64,000 nt of DNA from Narthecium ossifragum (taxonomy: Eukaryota > Streptophyta > Magnoliopsida > Dioscoreales > Nartheciaceae). The notes beneath the pieces are model-generated. The model worked only from the letters and a program-made list of their open reading frames with translations. It was not told where the DNA came from and did no database searches. A program made the position numbers and the translations under genes. The DNA lies in NCBI GenBank assembly GCA_963920575.1, contig OY986965.1:15886290-15950289 (forward strand), read 5' to 3'. Below, one piece after another: positions 1 through 11,865 of this stretch; the stretch's first letter is position 1; every line of letters starts with the position of its first letter.

Positions 1-3000
1 GGCTGCTCTATGTAGGTGGCATCCTCCTCTACCTCAATGTCGTCGTATCTGATCACGTGAGAAGGATCTGGAATATACTTCCTCAGCATAGATACGTGGA
101 AGGTGGGGTGAACTGCTGACATGTGCGGAGGTAGAGCTAACTGGTAGGCTACTGCTCCAACGCGCCTGTCGATCTCGAAAGGACCCGTGAACCTCGGCGC
201 TAGCTTGCCCCTGCTACCAAACCTGATCGACCCTCTGCGCGGGGACACCTTCAGTAGCACTCTGTCGCCAACTGCGAACTCCAGGGGTCGTCGCCTGCGG
301 TCTGCGTAGCTCTTCTGCCTGCTCTGCGCTGTCAGAAGCCTCTGCCTGATCTAAGCCAACCTCTCTGACGACTGTCTGATGATGTCCGGACCGGTAAGGG
401 ACGCCTCCCCAACCTCAGTCCAACACACCGGTGAGCGACACGGTCTGCCATCCAACGCCTCAAAGGGTGCAAAACCCAAACTGGCCTGAAAGCTGTTGTT
501 GTAGGCAAACTCCACCAAAGTCACGTGCTGCTCCCAAGTACCTCCAGCGTCTAGAACACATGCTCTGAGCATGTCCTCCAAGATCTGGATAGTCCGCTCT
601 GACTGCCCGTCTCTCTGAGGGTGGAAAGATGTGCTGAACATCACTGTTGTCCCCAAGGAGTCCTGGAAGCTGCTCCAGAACCTACCGGTGAATCTGGGAT
701 CTCTGTCTGACACTATTGACACTGGGATGCCGTCCAGTCATACCACCTCGTCGATGTACCTTTGGCTCAGTCTGGCAACTGGATCTGTCGTCCTCATGAG
801 AAGGAAATGAGCCGATTTGGTCAGTCGATCGACGATGACCCAAATCGCTTCATTCCCCCTCGGTGACCTGGGTAGCCCGATGACGAAGTCCATAGCTATA
901 TGTTCCCACTTCCACTCGGGCACTGGAAGTGGCTGTAACAAACCTGGGGTCCGTCTGTGCTCCGCCTTCACCTTCTGACAGGTAAGGCATCTGGAAAATG
1001 AACTCGGCTACTGACCTCTTCATCCCGCACCACCAGAACTGTCGGCGAAGGTCGTGGTACATCTTGGTGCTCCCGGGGTGAACGGCGAAGCAGGAGTGGT
1101 GGAACTCGTGAAGGATCTCCTCTCGTAACGCTGGGTCTGCTGGAACTGCAACTCTGCCACTGAAGAGTAGACCACTGTCTGTTGACACTCTCCAGCCCTC
1201 AACCGCGTGCTCGGTGCTGACCGCAGCACGGGTCTCCATGAGCTCTGGGTCTCCAGCCTGTGCCTCGATCACTCTGGCCAAAAGAACTGGAATGCTGCGA
1301 ACAGCATACAGGAAACCACCTGTCGCCCGGTCCTCAAAGTCAAGCCCAAACTGACTGACTGTCTCCAGCATCTGCCACTGCCGAACTGACACTGCTGCCA
1401 AGGTCACTCTGCTGTCTCTGGTCTGCCTGCTGAGAGCGTCTGCTATGACGTTTGCCTTACCAGGGTGCTAATGCAACTCGAAGTCGTAGTCCTCTAGAAG
1501 CTCCATCCACCATCGCTGCCTGAGGTTGAGGTCACGCTGGGTAAACACGTGCCTCAAACTCTTATGATCAGAGTACACCGAGAACCGCTCACCGTAAAGG
1601 TAGTGCCACCACGTCTTCAGAGCGAAGTCAACCGCTGCAAGCTCGAGATCGTGAACTGGATAGTTCCTCTCATGGGTCTTCAGCTGCCTGGAACCGTAGG
1701 CCACCACATGGCCCTCCTGCATAAGCACACAGCCTAGACCCTCCCCACTGGCGTCGCAATAGACACTGTAGCCGACGCCTCGCTCTGGAACTATAAGGAT
1801 CGGTGCACTCGTCAGCCTGGTCCTCAACTGGATGAAAGCCTGCTCACAAGCCTCGTCCCAAACAAATGGGACCGCCTTCTGTGTCAACCTGGTCAGCGGC
1901 CCTGCAACCCTGGAGAAGTCCCGCACGAACCTCCGGTAGTAACCCGCCAAGCCGAGGAAGCTGCGGACCTCGAACACTGTCGCCGGTCTCTGCCACTGTA
2001 GCACTGCCTCGATTTTGGCCGGATCAACTGAAATACTTGCCGTTGACACCACGTGCCCCAGAAACTGCACCTCAGGAAGCCAGAACTCACATTTGGAGGC
2101 TTTGGCATATAGCCTATGCCCCCTCAACAACTGCAACACTGTCCTCAGATGCTGCTCGTGCTCCTCCGCGGTACGTGAGTAGACTAGGATGTCGTCGACG
2201 AAAACCACCACGAACTGATCTAAGTACGGTCGGAAGACCCTTTGCATCAGATCCATGAACGCCGCTGGTGCGTTCGTCAAGCCGAACGGCATCACCGTGA
2301 ACTCGTACAACCCGTACCTCGTACGGAAAGCCGTCTTCGGGATGTCGCAATCCCGAATCCGCAACTGGTGATAGCCGGTATGGAGATCGATCTTCGAAAA
2401 GATCGAAGAGCCTCGGAGCTGGTCGAACAAGTCATCGATCCTCGGCATCAGATACTTGTTCTTCACCGTCACCCTGTTCAACTTCCTGTAATCAATGCAA
2501 AGACGAAGCGTACCGTCCTTCTTCTTTGCGAACAACACATGAGCTGCCCAAGGTGACGTGCTGGCACGGATGAAACCTCTGCCGATCAACCCGTCCAGCT
2601 GGACCCTCAGCTCTGCTGGTGCCATCCTGAAAGCTGGCAGAGAGATCGGCCCGGTACCCGGTACAAGATCTATCTGAAAGTCTACTGCTCTGGAAGGAGG
2701 AAGGCCCGGTAGCTCGTCTGGGAAGACGTCGGCAAACTCACAAACTACTGTAGGCAAACTGCCCTCTCGACTGCCCTCTGCAGCGAACAAGGAAAGGCAC
2801 GCCAGTAAAGCTGACAGCTGGCCCTCGCGCCTGGAAAGACAAGCACACAAGAGGGAATCGGCCGACTGGCGATCCCCCAACAGAACGAAACGAGTGCCGT
2901 CAGGTGTCCAAGCAGTCACCCTACGACGGCCACAGTCGATGACGGCTCGGTATGAAGTCAGCCAATCCATACCGAGAATCACGTCGAACCCGACCATGTC

Positions 3001-4494
3001 TAGCACCTGAAGGTCTAGAAAGACACGGAGGCCCCCAACCTCCAACTCGCAGGAACGGCAGATCAGCTCAACACGAGCCCCTTCACCGACGGGTGTGTCT
3101 AAGTGCAGTGTGACTCCAAGTGGCTCAGTCTCCAGCCCTAGCGATGCCACACAGTCGCTAGCTACAAAGGAATGAGACGCCCCAGATTCTATCAGAACAT
3201 CTACAAATGAACTGAAAAGCTGAAAGGTACCTCTGAGAACAGGAGGGTCAACTGGGGTTGAAGGAAGAGCTAGAGTCTGCTGAAGTGGCGGGTACTGGTA
3301 GGGCTGAAAAGGTGGCTGAACAAAGTCTGGGTACTCGCGGTCTGGAAGTGCGTACACTGCCCCCCTGGGTCTGCCTCGACCTCCGCCGCGACCTCCGCCT
3401 CTCCCGGCTCCTGGTGTCCGCCAACCTCCACCTGCTCCGCCACGAGCGAACTGTGCCCTCAACGTTGGACAGTCTCGGCGAAAGTGCCCCGTCTGCAGGC
3501 ACTCGAAGCACACAGGAGGTCCAAGCGCTAGCTGCTGGCTCTGGCATCCTCCGGACGTCTGCCCCTGAGGCCCAGCTGGAAGAAGTGGCTGGCCTCCCTG
3601 CCTGGGCTGCTGCTGGTACTGGGGTGGGTAACAATGGTATGGCTGCTGATGTCGTGAGCCCCTCGGCTTCCTCCACGAACCTCTCTTGCCCTGAGCTGCC
3701 CTCTGTGGCTGTCCTCCGCCACTGGTACTCGCAGACGACGCAGGTTGGACTGCCCTGGGCCCCGGCTCCTGCAACTGAGCCTCAACTACCAAGGCACAGT
3801 CCAGCACCTCTGCGTACGTGCTAGCGTGCTGAGCCGCGATCAGCCGCCTGAGCTCGGGCCTAAGCCCCCACTGGAACTGCTCAGCTCTGGCAAGAGAGTC
3901 CGCCGACACCGCCCCAGCAAATCTGGCAAGTTTGGTGAACCTAGCAGCGTACTGAACTATTGACTGAGTACCCTGAGAAAGGGTCTGGTACTCACGGACA
4001 AGGGCCGAGCGCGCACTGCGGGGAAAGTACGCACCGAGAAACGACGAACGAAACACGGCCCACGATGGGTCACTCCCATCCCTGGTGGCCTGGAAAGAGC
4101 GCCACCAGTCCAAAGCGTCCCCGTCGAGCTAGAACACGGCAAGTCTGACCCGAACCCGGTCATCCTGGACGAACAGAGTGTCAAGGACGCGACTGACTCC
4201 CTCCAGCCAGTCGTCCGCCACCGCTGGGTCGCCCCCAGTACCGCTGAACTTAGGAGGGTTCAGCCTCTGGAAGTCGACGACCGCTGTCGCAACAGCACGC
4301 TGGTCGAGTGGAGGAGAGACCTCCTCGGCGATGAACGAAGCATCCTCCTCCACCACGACCTCAATCCTCGGCCCTGGCTCTCGTACAGGTGCACGGGGCA
4401 CGGCTGCGTTGGCCCCTAAGGCCCGTCGGGCAGCGCGCTGGTCGCGCGCGGTGCCCTGACCCAACACTGGACAGCTAGCCCGGCTCCCTGGCAT
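1..4494 (-). pseudogene. Degenerate gag-pol of Tekay-like element
   Basis: The reading frame starts at the ATG at 4494-4492 (MPGSRA). It runs through a capsid-type region (LNPPKFSG, WWRSF), a zinc knuckle ([14 protein letters not shown]), an aspartic protease ([11 protein letters not shown]), reverse transcriptase ([11 protein letters not shown]), RNase H ([10 protein letters not shown]) and integrase ([21 protein letters not shown]). It is broken by TAG at 4131-4129, TAG at 1470-1468, a one-base frameshift near 990, TGA at 737-735 and TAG at 353-351. The 737 and 353 stops match CGA-to-TGA and CAG-to-TAG changes when compared with the related copy at 35674-39471. The protease catalytic Asp is replaced by Glu. 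In life this polyprotein would package, copy and integrate the element. This copy cannot make it. Confidence 0.9.
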
Positions 4495-4682
4495 CTGCAC
4501 GTTTACCAGAGACGACAAGTGTTCACCCGTAAGAAAACAAAACACAACAGCAGTCATTAAAGCAAAAGCATAACACACATGAGCACGATCAAGCACACAG
4601 GGATGCTCTACTCCTAGAACTATCCCAAACCGCGCTCAAATCTTAACCGCAAGCCTAATCCTATCCCTGGGACCTACAGCCT

Positions 4683-4694
4683 GCTCTGATACCA
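4683..4694 (-). other. Primer binding site (initiator tRNA-Met type)
   Basis: On the minus strand the sequence TGGTATCAGAGC follows the LTR end (TGTGACA) after three bases. This is the usual primer binding site of plant Ty3/gypsy elements that prime from initiator tRNA-Met. It fixes the 3' border of the 5' LTR at 4698. Confidence 0.85.
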
Positions 4695-4697
4695 AGT

Positions 4698-4944
4698 TGT
4701 CACACCCCGACCCAGAAAACCCATCCAGGACGGGGCGTGAGGGTTCCTATCACCATTCATCTTCAATCAGCGCAATACAAGCGGAAAAGACGGATAATTT
4801 AAACAATTGAATATATGTTCGCCTCTGGAATACAATTGTTTAAATTATCCGTCTTTTCCGCTTGTATCGCGCCGATTGAAGATGAATGGTGATAGGAACC
4901 CTCACGCCCCGTCCTGGATGGGTTTTCTGGGTCGGGGTGTGACA
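4698..4944. repeat. 247-bp near-perfect palindrome forming the 5' LTR end
   Basis: The left arm starts TGTCACACCCCGACCCAG and the right arm ends CTGGGTCGGGGTGTGACA. The arms are about 110 bp each with only about two mismatches (near AATCAGCGC/GCGCCGATT), around a loop of roughly 25 bases near 4821. The structure directly abuts the primer binding site, so it is the 3' part of the element's 5' LTR. A second LTR-like terminus, GGGCTGGGCGTGACA, ends at 5016. The LTR is therefore either 247 bp or about 319 bp (4698-5016), short for this clade. Bases 4945-5016 show nothing else. Confidence 0.85.
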
Positions 4945-5708
4945 GTATTAGTGTAGAGCAGGTCGTTTCTCGCGTCCTGTGGTCGGGATTGGTATATCCC
5001 GGGGCTGGGCGTGACAGTAACTTTTTGTATTATTCGGTTTGAATCTTGTATTCTTCTCAAGACATGATCCTATGAATTTGCTTTTTATTGTTAATAGAGT
5101 TGAAGGAACATAGTTCCCTTGACGTACTTTCAGTCCTACATGATTTCTGTGATTTATTGTAGAGATTCACATGATGGTTTTCATGTGATTTATGATTTGC
5201 TAGTGAGATAGGCTATGCTAAGCTAGGATAGGTTGTGCCAATGTCATTAGGAGTAGTATAACTTAAAGTAATTATTGGACCGAAGACAATCAATGCCAAG
5301 AAAGATAGGTTATGCCGTTAGGAACATAAATCTTATTTTAGGGATTCATGTGAGCTTGTAGCCGTATGATCCATAATGTTTAGAGAATCAGATAAGAGGA
5401 TAACTAAAGAATACAGAAAGTGAAACTAAGGTGGATTGAGTAAACCCTAAGTATCTCTCTCATTAGTTTAACAACTTTTACTTGCTTTCATTAGATAGTT
5501 TTAGTTAATTCAAACATATCATTGCTTCTTTTGCTTAGATTTAGAGTTTGAGAATTGAATTCAATATTTCCTGATAAATTTCCTATGGTTCGACTATGGA
5601 CTTCACCGCTATTCTACCTAGTAATGTAGTGATTGAATAAGGATTATAAATTTAATTTTTGATTGAGTTTGCAACGTTTTAACGATACGTTCGCAACACA
5701 TCAATTTT

Positions 5709-5726
5709 TGGAGCCGTTCCCGGGGA
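5709..5726 (+). other. Degenerate primer binding site (tRNA-Asp type)
   Basis: TGGAGCCGTTCCCGGGGA lies five bases after the LTR end (CATCA, 5703). It differs at two positions from TGGCGCCGTTGCCGGGGA at 51566, the typical Athila primer site matching tRNA-Asp. The mismatches suggest this copy is old. Confidence 0.8.
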
Positions 5727-5882
5727 ATTCAATGGTTGATTTATTGATTTTCTTTTGACTCTTTTTCTTTGCTGAGTTAGGTTTTTATCTTTCTTATTTT
5801 TTTTCCCTTTCTTTATTCTACACTTTTTACGATTTATCTGACATTTTCTAGACTTTTTGTAGCATTAAAACAAATTTTTCAG

Positions 5883-6060
5883 GGAGGGAGAAGCCTGCTC
5901 GCCGCCTAGAGCGATTGATCGGACTTGAATCCGACTGATCGGAACTGTGCAGTTTGGTTGTGTTGCTGTGACAAATGATCGATCACCCAGACCACCGATC
6001 AATCGTCTAGAAACGGATCGATCGGCAATACCGCCGATCAATCGACCACGTGGCATTCAG
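5883..6060 (+). repeat. Leader palindrome cluster in an exon-like segment
   Basis: Within the leader, between the primer site and gag, motifs such as TGATCGATCA, GGATCGATCGG and CCGATCAATCG recur about six times in 5906-6052. The segment is preceded by a pyrimidine-rich AATTTTTCAG (AG at 5881-5882) and followed by CAG/GTACGT (GT at 6061). These resemble a 3' and a 5' splice site. Splicing is inferred, not shown. Confidence 0.6.
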
Positions 6061-6199
6061 GTACGTCTTCAAACCTGCAACTTTTCATTATTTTTTATTT
6101 TTATTTTATTTTTATTTTTTTTGCTGTAGTATTCCGGGTTTTTTCCTCTCCTTCAAAACTTGTATTTTATTTTTATTTTTGGGGTGTACATGAACCTAT

Positions 6200-6868
6200 A
6201 TGCAAGGTAGAAGGGCCTTGAATTTTCCCTTGACACCTTTTGACCCTAAACTTGAAATCCCTGATTTACCTCCTAATTCTTTCTACACAATGGCCTTAGC
6301 TACAGGAAATAATAGTGGAAACATTGGGGGAAACGGGAACCACAATAACAATAGAGAAGTCCATATTAGGAATCACTTTCTGCATGGACCTTACACTTAT
6401 ATCTCCTGTATTAACCCACCTGTCATTACTGCCACACAATATAAGATTAAATCCAACTGGATTACAGCGTTACCATCTTTTTATGGCCGTGAGAATGAGG
6501 ATCCTTATGGACATGTAGCCAACTTCCTTGAAATTCTCTCCATGTTTAAACTTGAGCCCTTTAACGATGATGCCTTTAGATTAAAGCTTTTTCCCTTCTC
6601 ATTGAAAGATAAAGCTAAACATTGGCTTCAAACCCTAGCACCAAATTCGATTTGGACATGGGACCAACTTTAGGATGCTTTTCTTAAGAAATTCTTTCTC
6701 ATCATCAAAACCCAAAATTATCGTACCATGATTATCTCTTTTAAGCAAAACGAGGATGAGCTATTTCATGAGACTTAGGAAAGATTCAATGACCTCTTGA
6801 AAGGATATCCTCATCATGATGTACCCGAATGGCAGCTAGCCCATTCATTCTATAACGGTCTCAATGAT
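6200..6868 (+). pseudogene. Athila-type gag fragment
   Basis: The frame opens at ATG 6200 (MQGRRALN), the same start as the gag at 52096 (MQGRRSLN). It retains the conserved core (HGPYTYISCINPP, LPSFYGRENEDPYGH, FPFSLKDKAKHWLQTLAP). A TAG interrupts after TWDQL near 6672 and another lies near 6777 (HET then stop). Homology continues to WQLAHSFYNGLND, where the minus-strand LTR begins at 6869. Compared with the copy at 52096 it lacks a stretch of the N-terminal region that contains SLSNYQEAI there. No product is expected. Confidence 0.88.
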
Positions 6869-7760
6869 TGATGTGTTGTCATAGACACTCAAAAATAAAA
6901 CCAATACTCGTTAAAATAAATGTAGTAGTGCGACTACGAGTCGATCCCATGAAGAGTGTCTAGCCTAGGTTATATGCTATGTGAACAAAGATGGGGGGTT
7001 TTGAGTAAAACGAAAACAAAAAAGAAATAATCTAAATTGAAGAAACGAATTGAATCAAGAGAACAAACCTTGGTCTAAGTCAACATCCACCATCCGAATC
7101 TTTATAATTGATTATTGATGTAAAAATATACCAGTTCATACCTCGAATATTCACCGTTCGAATTAAATTCGAATCTCTCCTCACTCATAGTTAATTAGAA
7201 ACAAGCGATCCAATCAACCCTAACTACTAAATAACCCAAGACACGCGCTGTAGATTTAATCCAGTAGTAGCATTAAGAATAGGGAGATCGATGAAACTAA
7301 ACAACACAAGCACGCGCGGTTGCATTTAATCTAGTCGAATATTCTTCCTAAGATCTATTAATCTCTGAAACGCAGTAAATCAATAGATCTCAGTTGCTTC
7401 GCAGATTAGAGGGATCAAACAATTACGGATTTTATATCCAACCTAGTAGTAGATCGCAATCAATAATAAACTAGTAGGCCTTCTAGCAATTAGACAAGAC
7501 AATCATGAACATCCAATCACAGAAGAACATCCAATACTCAAGTATAAACTGAACAATAAAAATAGATTAGATCTCACAGTTTCATTGATTCCGAGGTTTC
7601 AGTTTCCGTGACCAAGAATCAAGATTTAGTCACGCAAGACCATCCAAAACAATCCTCAAAAGATTCTAATAAGCTAGAGAAAACCTACGTAAAATATAAG
7701 AGTAGAAAGTAGCAACCAAAAGTATCCAGGAATCCCCCCTCAAACCCTAGAAAGAGTCCT

Positions 7761-7767
7761 ATTTATA
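7761..7767 (-). promoter_or_regulatory. Putative LTR TATA box
   Basis: The minus strand reads GGGCTATAAATAGGAC here, a good plant TATA context. It lies about 750 bp from the LTR start, giving a likely U3/R border near 7735. The same promoter region survives, mutated, in the inverted piece at 18775-18790. Confidence 0.6.
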
Positions 7768-7827
7768 GCCCAAAGTCTCTCCATCATCGGATTAGATCTG
7801 AACCGTTAATTTTCTTCACTACGAAGG

Positions 7828-8172
7828 TAAGATCGATCCTTCCATAGGTGTAAGATCGATCCTTTGATATCAAAATCTTCAATTTCTGGCTACGTCCGAG
7901 GAAGATCGATCCTTTGTAAGGCCAAGGATCGATCCTTCTCAGTAGGATGAATCCTTTGATAGGAGTAGGATGGATCCTTCTCAGTAGGATGGATCCTTCG
8001 ATATAGTAGGATAGATCCTTCGATAGGAGAAAGATCGATCCTTTGAATCGGCGATTTCCTCAATCTTCTCGAGTGAAAGGAGGATCCTTCTGTGATCATC
8101 TGAAAAGTATGTGTTCTGTCAGGTCTGTCTGCATAAAAGAATCGATCCTTTTAGGGAAAATGATCGATCTTT
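7828..8172. repeat. AGGATCGATCCTT palindrome cluster in LTR U3
   Basis: At least nine copies of GATCGATC or close relatives (AAGATCGATCCTT, AAGGATCGATCCTT, TAGGATGGATCCTT, ATGATCGATCTTT) lie 60-410 bp upstream of the putative TATA box on the element strand. Spacing is irregular, so it is not a simple tandem satellite. Confidence 0.85.
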
Positions 8173-8514
8173 CTTTTCTGAGTATTTACTATTTTGCCAT
8201 CCAGACTGCGTCATTGGTACTAAAATTGCCGTAACGTCCTCTAGAAAACTCGGAATCACGAACCGTAAAATTATCCAGAAACTAGACTTCAAGAGCTTTC
8301 CAATCATATATGGCAAATCATCTGGTTCTTCATCAACAAGTACAGTCTAATCTTTAAAGTTGATCTATATACTCTTTTCATCTTCTTTTCGAACTTAAGG
8401 ACTTCAATTGCATCCTAAATCAAAATATAAGAATAATGAGTGTATTTAGGTACCAAATAAGCACAAGAGACTAAGTATTAAGGGATAAAAATATAACATT
8501 ATGCATCATCATCA

Positions 8515-8523
8515 AATTCCCCC
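8515..8523 (-). other. Polypurine tract
   Basis: GGGGGAATT on the minus strand lies directly before the LTR start. Just upstream is the phrase TTGCTCGAGGACGAGCAAAA, typical of Athila/Tat 3' ends, which supports the border. Confidence 0.75.
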
Positions 8524-10040
8524 ACACTTAGCTTTTGCTCGTCCTCGAGCAAAACTAAAACTCACTCTACTCAACAAATCAAGGTTGCAACGCCATCAAC
8601 AAAGAACAATCAAGCTCTTCACAACTCATAACATATCATGAACAAACATTTTTAGACAACTTAAAAATCAATCAGTAAGCATTTTCACTTGAAGATGGAG
8701 CAAACTAAATAAGTAGACCCTCACGGAAATAAACACTCCACTCTCATGTGTTTGAAGGGTATATATTTCACTCAAATTCATTCCAATGAAAATGATCTAC
8801 CATAAGCTTGCATATCTTCTCATTCTCCACCACTAGAATCACATGGATAACACAAATTATAAGGACTTCAAAAGGTTGTAATGGGGTCTAGGATTAAGGT
8901 GGGAAATATTTGGGAATGTAGCTCAAAAGCCAATGGAACTAATGGAGCAAATATGCATCAATCAGACATATATAAGCAATCACTTCATTCAACAACTTCC
9001 TCAATTTAGCTTTAACATACTCAAACCATATCACATTACTAAATTGGCAAAGAGATTGTTCAAAGGAATAATTTTTAACCGAAACAGGGAACAATCTTTT
9101 GTAAAAGCTTCCACCTTTGTAGAAATCATACATAAATATACCCCTTTCTTAGAGTATTAGGAGGATTCATAAACACATATTGTAACATGAAAAACAATTT
9201 CCTCTCTCTTTTCTTCTTTCTTTCTGTTTCTTCCTTTTCTTTTCTTTTTCTCTTTTTTTCCTTTTTTTTCAAAGAAACAGCATACTCATAGATTGAGAAT
9301 AAAAACATACTCCATTTCACCACTCATAGTCATACCATACATCTAAATACCCCCACACTTGAAACTTGCACACCCATACATGTTATAATGATGATCAATG
9401 CTCCACTAGTTTTATGGCTTGGGTAACGGTATTGTTTTTTCAGGTTTAAAGCTTGTAATGTGGGTTAACAATGAAGTCAATAAAGCTGAAAGGTGTTTAG
9501 TAAAAGGAAAATTTAATCACAAGGTAGGCTATTTAGCTTATGTAGCTTATAACAAAGATGGCCTCAATCATGTTCATGTATGTATGTGTCAATGTGACCT
9601 CGAATAGAATCAAAGCAAGTTCTAGAGAAACAAATCCATGGAAGAATATCTCTCATGAAAGAAAATAGTGAGACTGATATGAATGTGTCAGTTTAAAGAC
9701 TCAAAATCTCACCAGCTTTTGTCTACTGATTTTTAGTCACTACCATCTCAAGGAAAATAACTCAACTAATTAATTCCAAGTCGCAAGATTACTCATTCAA
9801 TCATGTTATGAATATGTCAAGCTTAATTACTTTTTGCTTATGGCATATGCAACGCAAATCTCCTCCCCCACACTTGAAACTGGAATTGTCCCCAATGTAA
9901 GGTGGAATGCAAAGAAAAGGTAAAACATAACTAAAATATAAATGCAAAAATGAAAAAGAGAAAGGAACGAACTCCCCTTGGGTTGCCTCCCAAGCAGCGC
10001 CTTTGTTTATTGTCATTGGCTCGACTTCATGCTTTGTTCT
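8524..10040 (-). other. Noncoding 3' region of Athila-type element
   Basis: About 1.5 kb separates the end of integrase from the polypurine tract. No long open frame with recognisable content was found here, and an env-like gene is not visible. It holds a CT-rich low-complexity run at about 9200-9270 and, near pol, the phrase GGGAGGCAACCCA (9979-9993 on the opposite strand), often seen after Athila pol. Confidence 0.6.
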
Positions 10041-11864
10041 TTAATAAGTATAAATTGGCTCCGCAAGGTCCAATTTTTCCACCTTTTCTGTTTGAACGCC
10101 TTCATAGAAAGGTTTAAGTCGATGGCCATTCACTGTGAACATTTTGAAAGTGGCTAAACTTTGAATTTCAACTGCACCATGAGAAAAAACTTTAGTAACA
10201 ATAAAAGGTCCAATCCAACGAGAACTCAACTTACCTGGAAAAAAACGTAGGCGTGATTGATAAAGGAGGACTTTTTGACCAACTTTAAACTCCTTTCTAG
10301 AGATCATCTTGTCATAAAAAGCTTTTGTCTTTTCCTTGTAAATCCTAACGCTCTCATAGGCATCGTTGCGAATTTCCTCTAATTCTTGTAGTTGAAACTT
10401 CATGTGTTCTCCACTCTCATCCATCTTCATGTTAAAGCTCTTGATAGCCCAATAAGCCTTATGTTCTAACTCAACTGGAAGGTGACATGGTTTCCCAAAC
10501 ATCAAACGATAATGTGACATACCGATGGGTGTCTTATATGCAGTCCTATATGCCTACAAAGCATCATCCAAACGCAAACTCCAATCTTTTCTATTTGGAT
10601 TTACCGTCTTTTCAATGATGGACTTGATCTATCGATTTGACACTTCCGCTTGCCCACTAGTTTGCAGATGATAGACGGTTGACACCTTATGGGTCACATG
10701 GTACTTCCTTAGCAACGCCTCCACAGTTCGATTACAAAAAAACGTGTCTCGATCACTTATGAAAGCTCTTGGAATTCCAAACCTAGATAATACATTAGAC
10801 TTGATAAAATCTGCAACAACTTTAGAATCATCAGTTCTTGTAGCTTTTGCTTCTACCCATTTTGAAACATAATCAACAGTAAGTAGAATATAATCATAAC
10901 CGAAAGATATAAGGAACGGATCCATGAAATCGATGCCCCAAACATCGAAAATTTCATAAAATAATATGGGGGTTTGTGGCATCTCATTCCTTTGGGATAT
11001 ATTACCTGTCTTTTGACAATTCTCGCATGACTTACAAAGAGAGTTAGAATCTCGAAATAAAGAAGGTCAATAGAAACCACATTCTAACACTTTTCTTGCC
11101 GTTCTCTTAACTCCAAAGTGACCTCCACAAGCGTAAGAATGACAAAAAGTGAGTATAGAAATAATTTCATTTTCAAAAACGCACATTCTTATTACTTGAT
11201 CTGCACAATGCTTCCATCACTTTTGATCTTATCTCTTTGAGCCATAGACAAATCAGAATGTAACATATTAGTAACCAAATAATTTATAATATTTGCATAC
11301 CAAGGTAATGTCACATTTGCGGAGAACAGTTGTTCATCAGGGAATGTTTCCTGCAGACGAAGTTCATCCTCCACATGAATTAAACGACTCAGATGATCTG
11401 CGACCCTATTTTCTGTTCCTCTTTTGTCTTTTTCTCCAAATCAAATTCACTCAAGAGAAATATCCATCGTATTAATCTCGGCTTTGCCTCCTTCGTCATT
11501 AAATAACGAAGAGCTACATGATCAGAGTAAACAATGACTTTAGTACCAAGTAAATAAGACCGAAATTTTTTTAAAGCAAATACAACGGCTAAAAGTTCTT
11601 TTTCAATTGTAGAATAATTTCTCTGGGCATCATCCAAAGTCTTGGAAGCATAGTAAATTGCATAATAAGCTTTTCTAATCTTTTGACCCAAAACCGCGCC
11701 TATTGCATAATCACTTGCGTCACACATTATTTCGAAAGTAACGCACCAGTCTGGGGGCTGAATAATTGGGGTAGAAGTCAACAATTCTTTCAGTTTATCA
11801 AATGCCTTTTTGCATGCCTCATCAAACTCAAAAACCTTGTCCTTTTGTAACGACGTGGTTATAT
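10041..11864 (-). pseudogene. RNase H and integrase block of Athila-type pol
   Basis: Reading from 11864 down, the block contains RNase H ([44 protein letters not shown]), then the spacer DELRLQETFPDEQLFSANV. Next comes a Cys-rich zinc region ([11 protein letters not shown]), the integrase core ([27 protein letters not shown]) and a C-terminal domain ([16 protein letters not shown]), ending at TAA 10041. It is broken by a frameshift near 11420 (after LSEFDLE), a TAG at 10628-10626, and a TAG near 10555 where related copies have Trp. The integrase Asp, Asp and Glu residues remain recognisable. Confidence 0.85.
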
Positions 11865-11865
11865 A

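Larger units (their letters stand above)
1..5016 (-). mobile_element. Ty3/gypsy Tekay/Del-like retrotransposon, 3' end outside window
   Basis: A minus-strand LTR retrotransposon enters from the left edge. In element order it shows a short unusual 5' LTR region (5016 down to 4698), a primer binding site, a short leader, then gag, protease, reverse transcriptase, RNase H and integrase down to base 1. The domain order with integrase last, the FVDD-type reverse transcriptase and the integrase C-terminal GPFEI/SMLRKY region place it in Ty3/gypsy, most like the Tekay/Del chromovirus group. It is closely related to the plus-strand element at 33263-42874. The sequence from 5017 onward resembles the inside of an Athila-type LTR, so this copy probably inserted into one. 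The 3' LTR, and so the target duplication, is out of view. Confidence 0.88.
5017..6868 (+). mobile_element. Athila-type Ty3/gypsy remnant (LTR end, leader, 5' gag)
   Basis: This is a plus-strand fragment homologous to the better-preserved element at 50131-64000. Bases 5017-5703 match the last ~690 bp of that element's LTR. They are followed by a degenerate primer binding site, a leader with a GATCGATC cluster and the first part of gag. It is cut on the left by the Tekay-like element and on the right at 6869 by the LTR of a minus-strand Athila-type element. The rest of its gag-pol is not seen in this window. Confidence 0.85.
6869..8514 (-). repeat. 3' LTR of minus-strand Athila-type element
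   Basis: Read on the minus strand it starts TGATGATGATGC and ends ACACATCA, so it has TG...CA ends and is about 1646 bp. The start is preceded by the polypurine tract and the end lies against the gag of another element. It contains a TATA box at 7761-7767 and a cluster of AGGATCGATCCTT-like palindromes upstream of it. The part at 7130-7840 is homologous, in inverted orientation, to 18700-19455. Confidence 0.85.

Noticed and set aside
1..4494. Pararetrovirus (caulimovirid) integrant
   Set aside because: An integrase with Asp, Asp and Glu motifs follows RNase H, and LTR and primer site features are present. There is no movement protein. This is a Ty3/gypsy retrotransposon.
9126..9323. Lys/Glu/Arg-rich open frame on the minus strand
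   Set aside because: It is a translation of a CT-rich low-complexity run in the noncoding 3' part of an Athila-type element.
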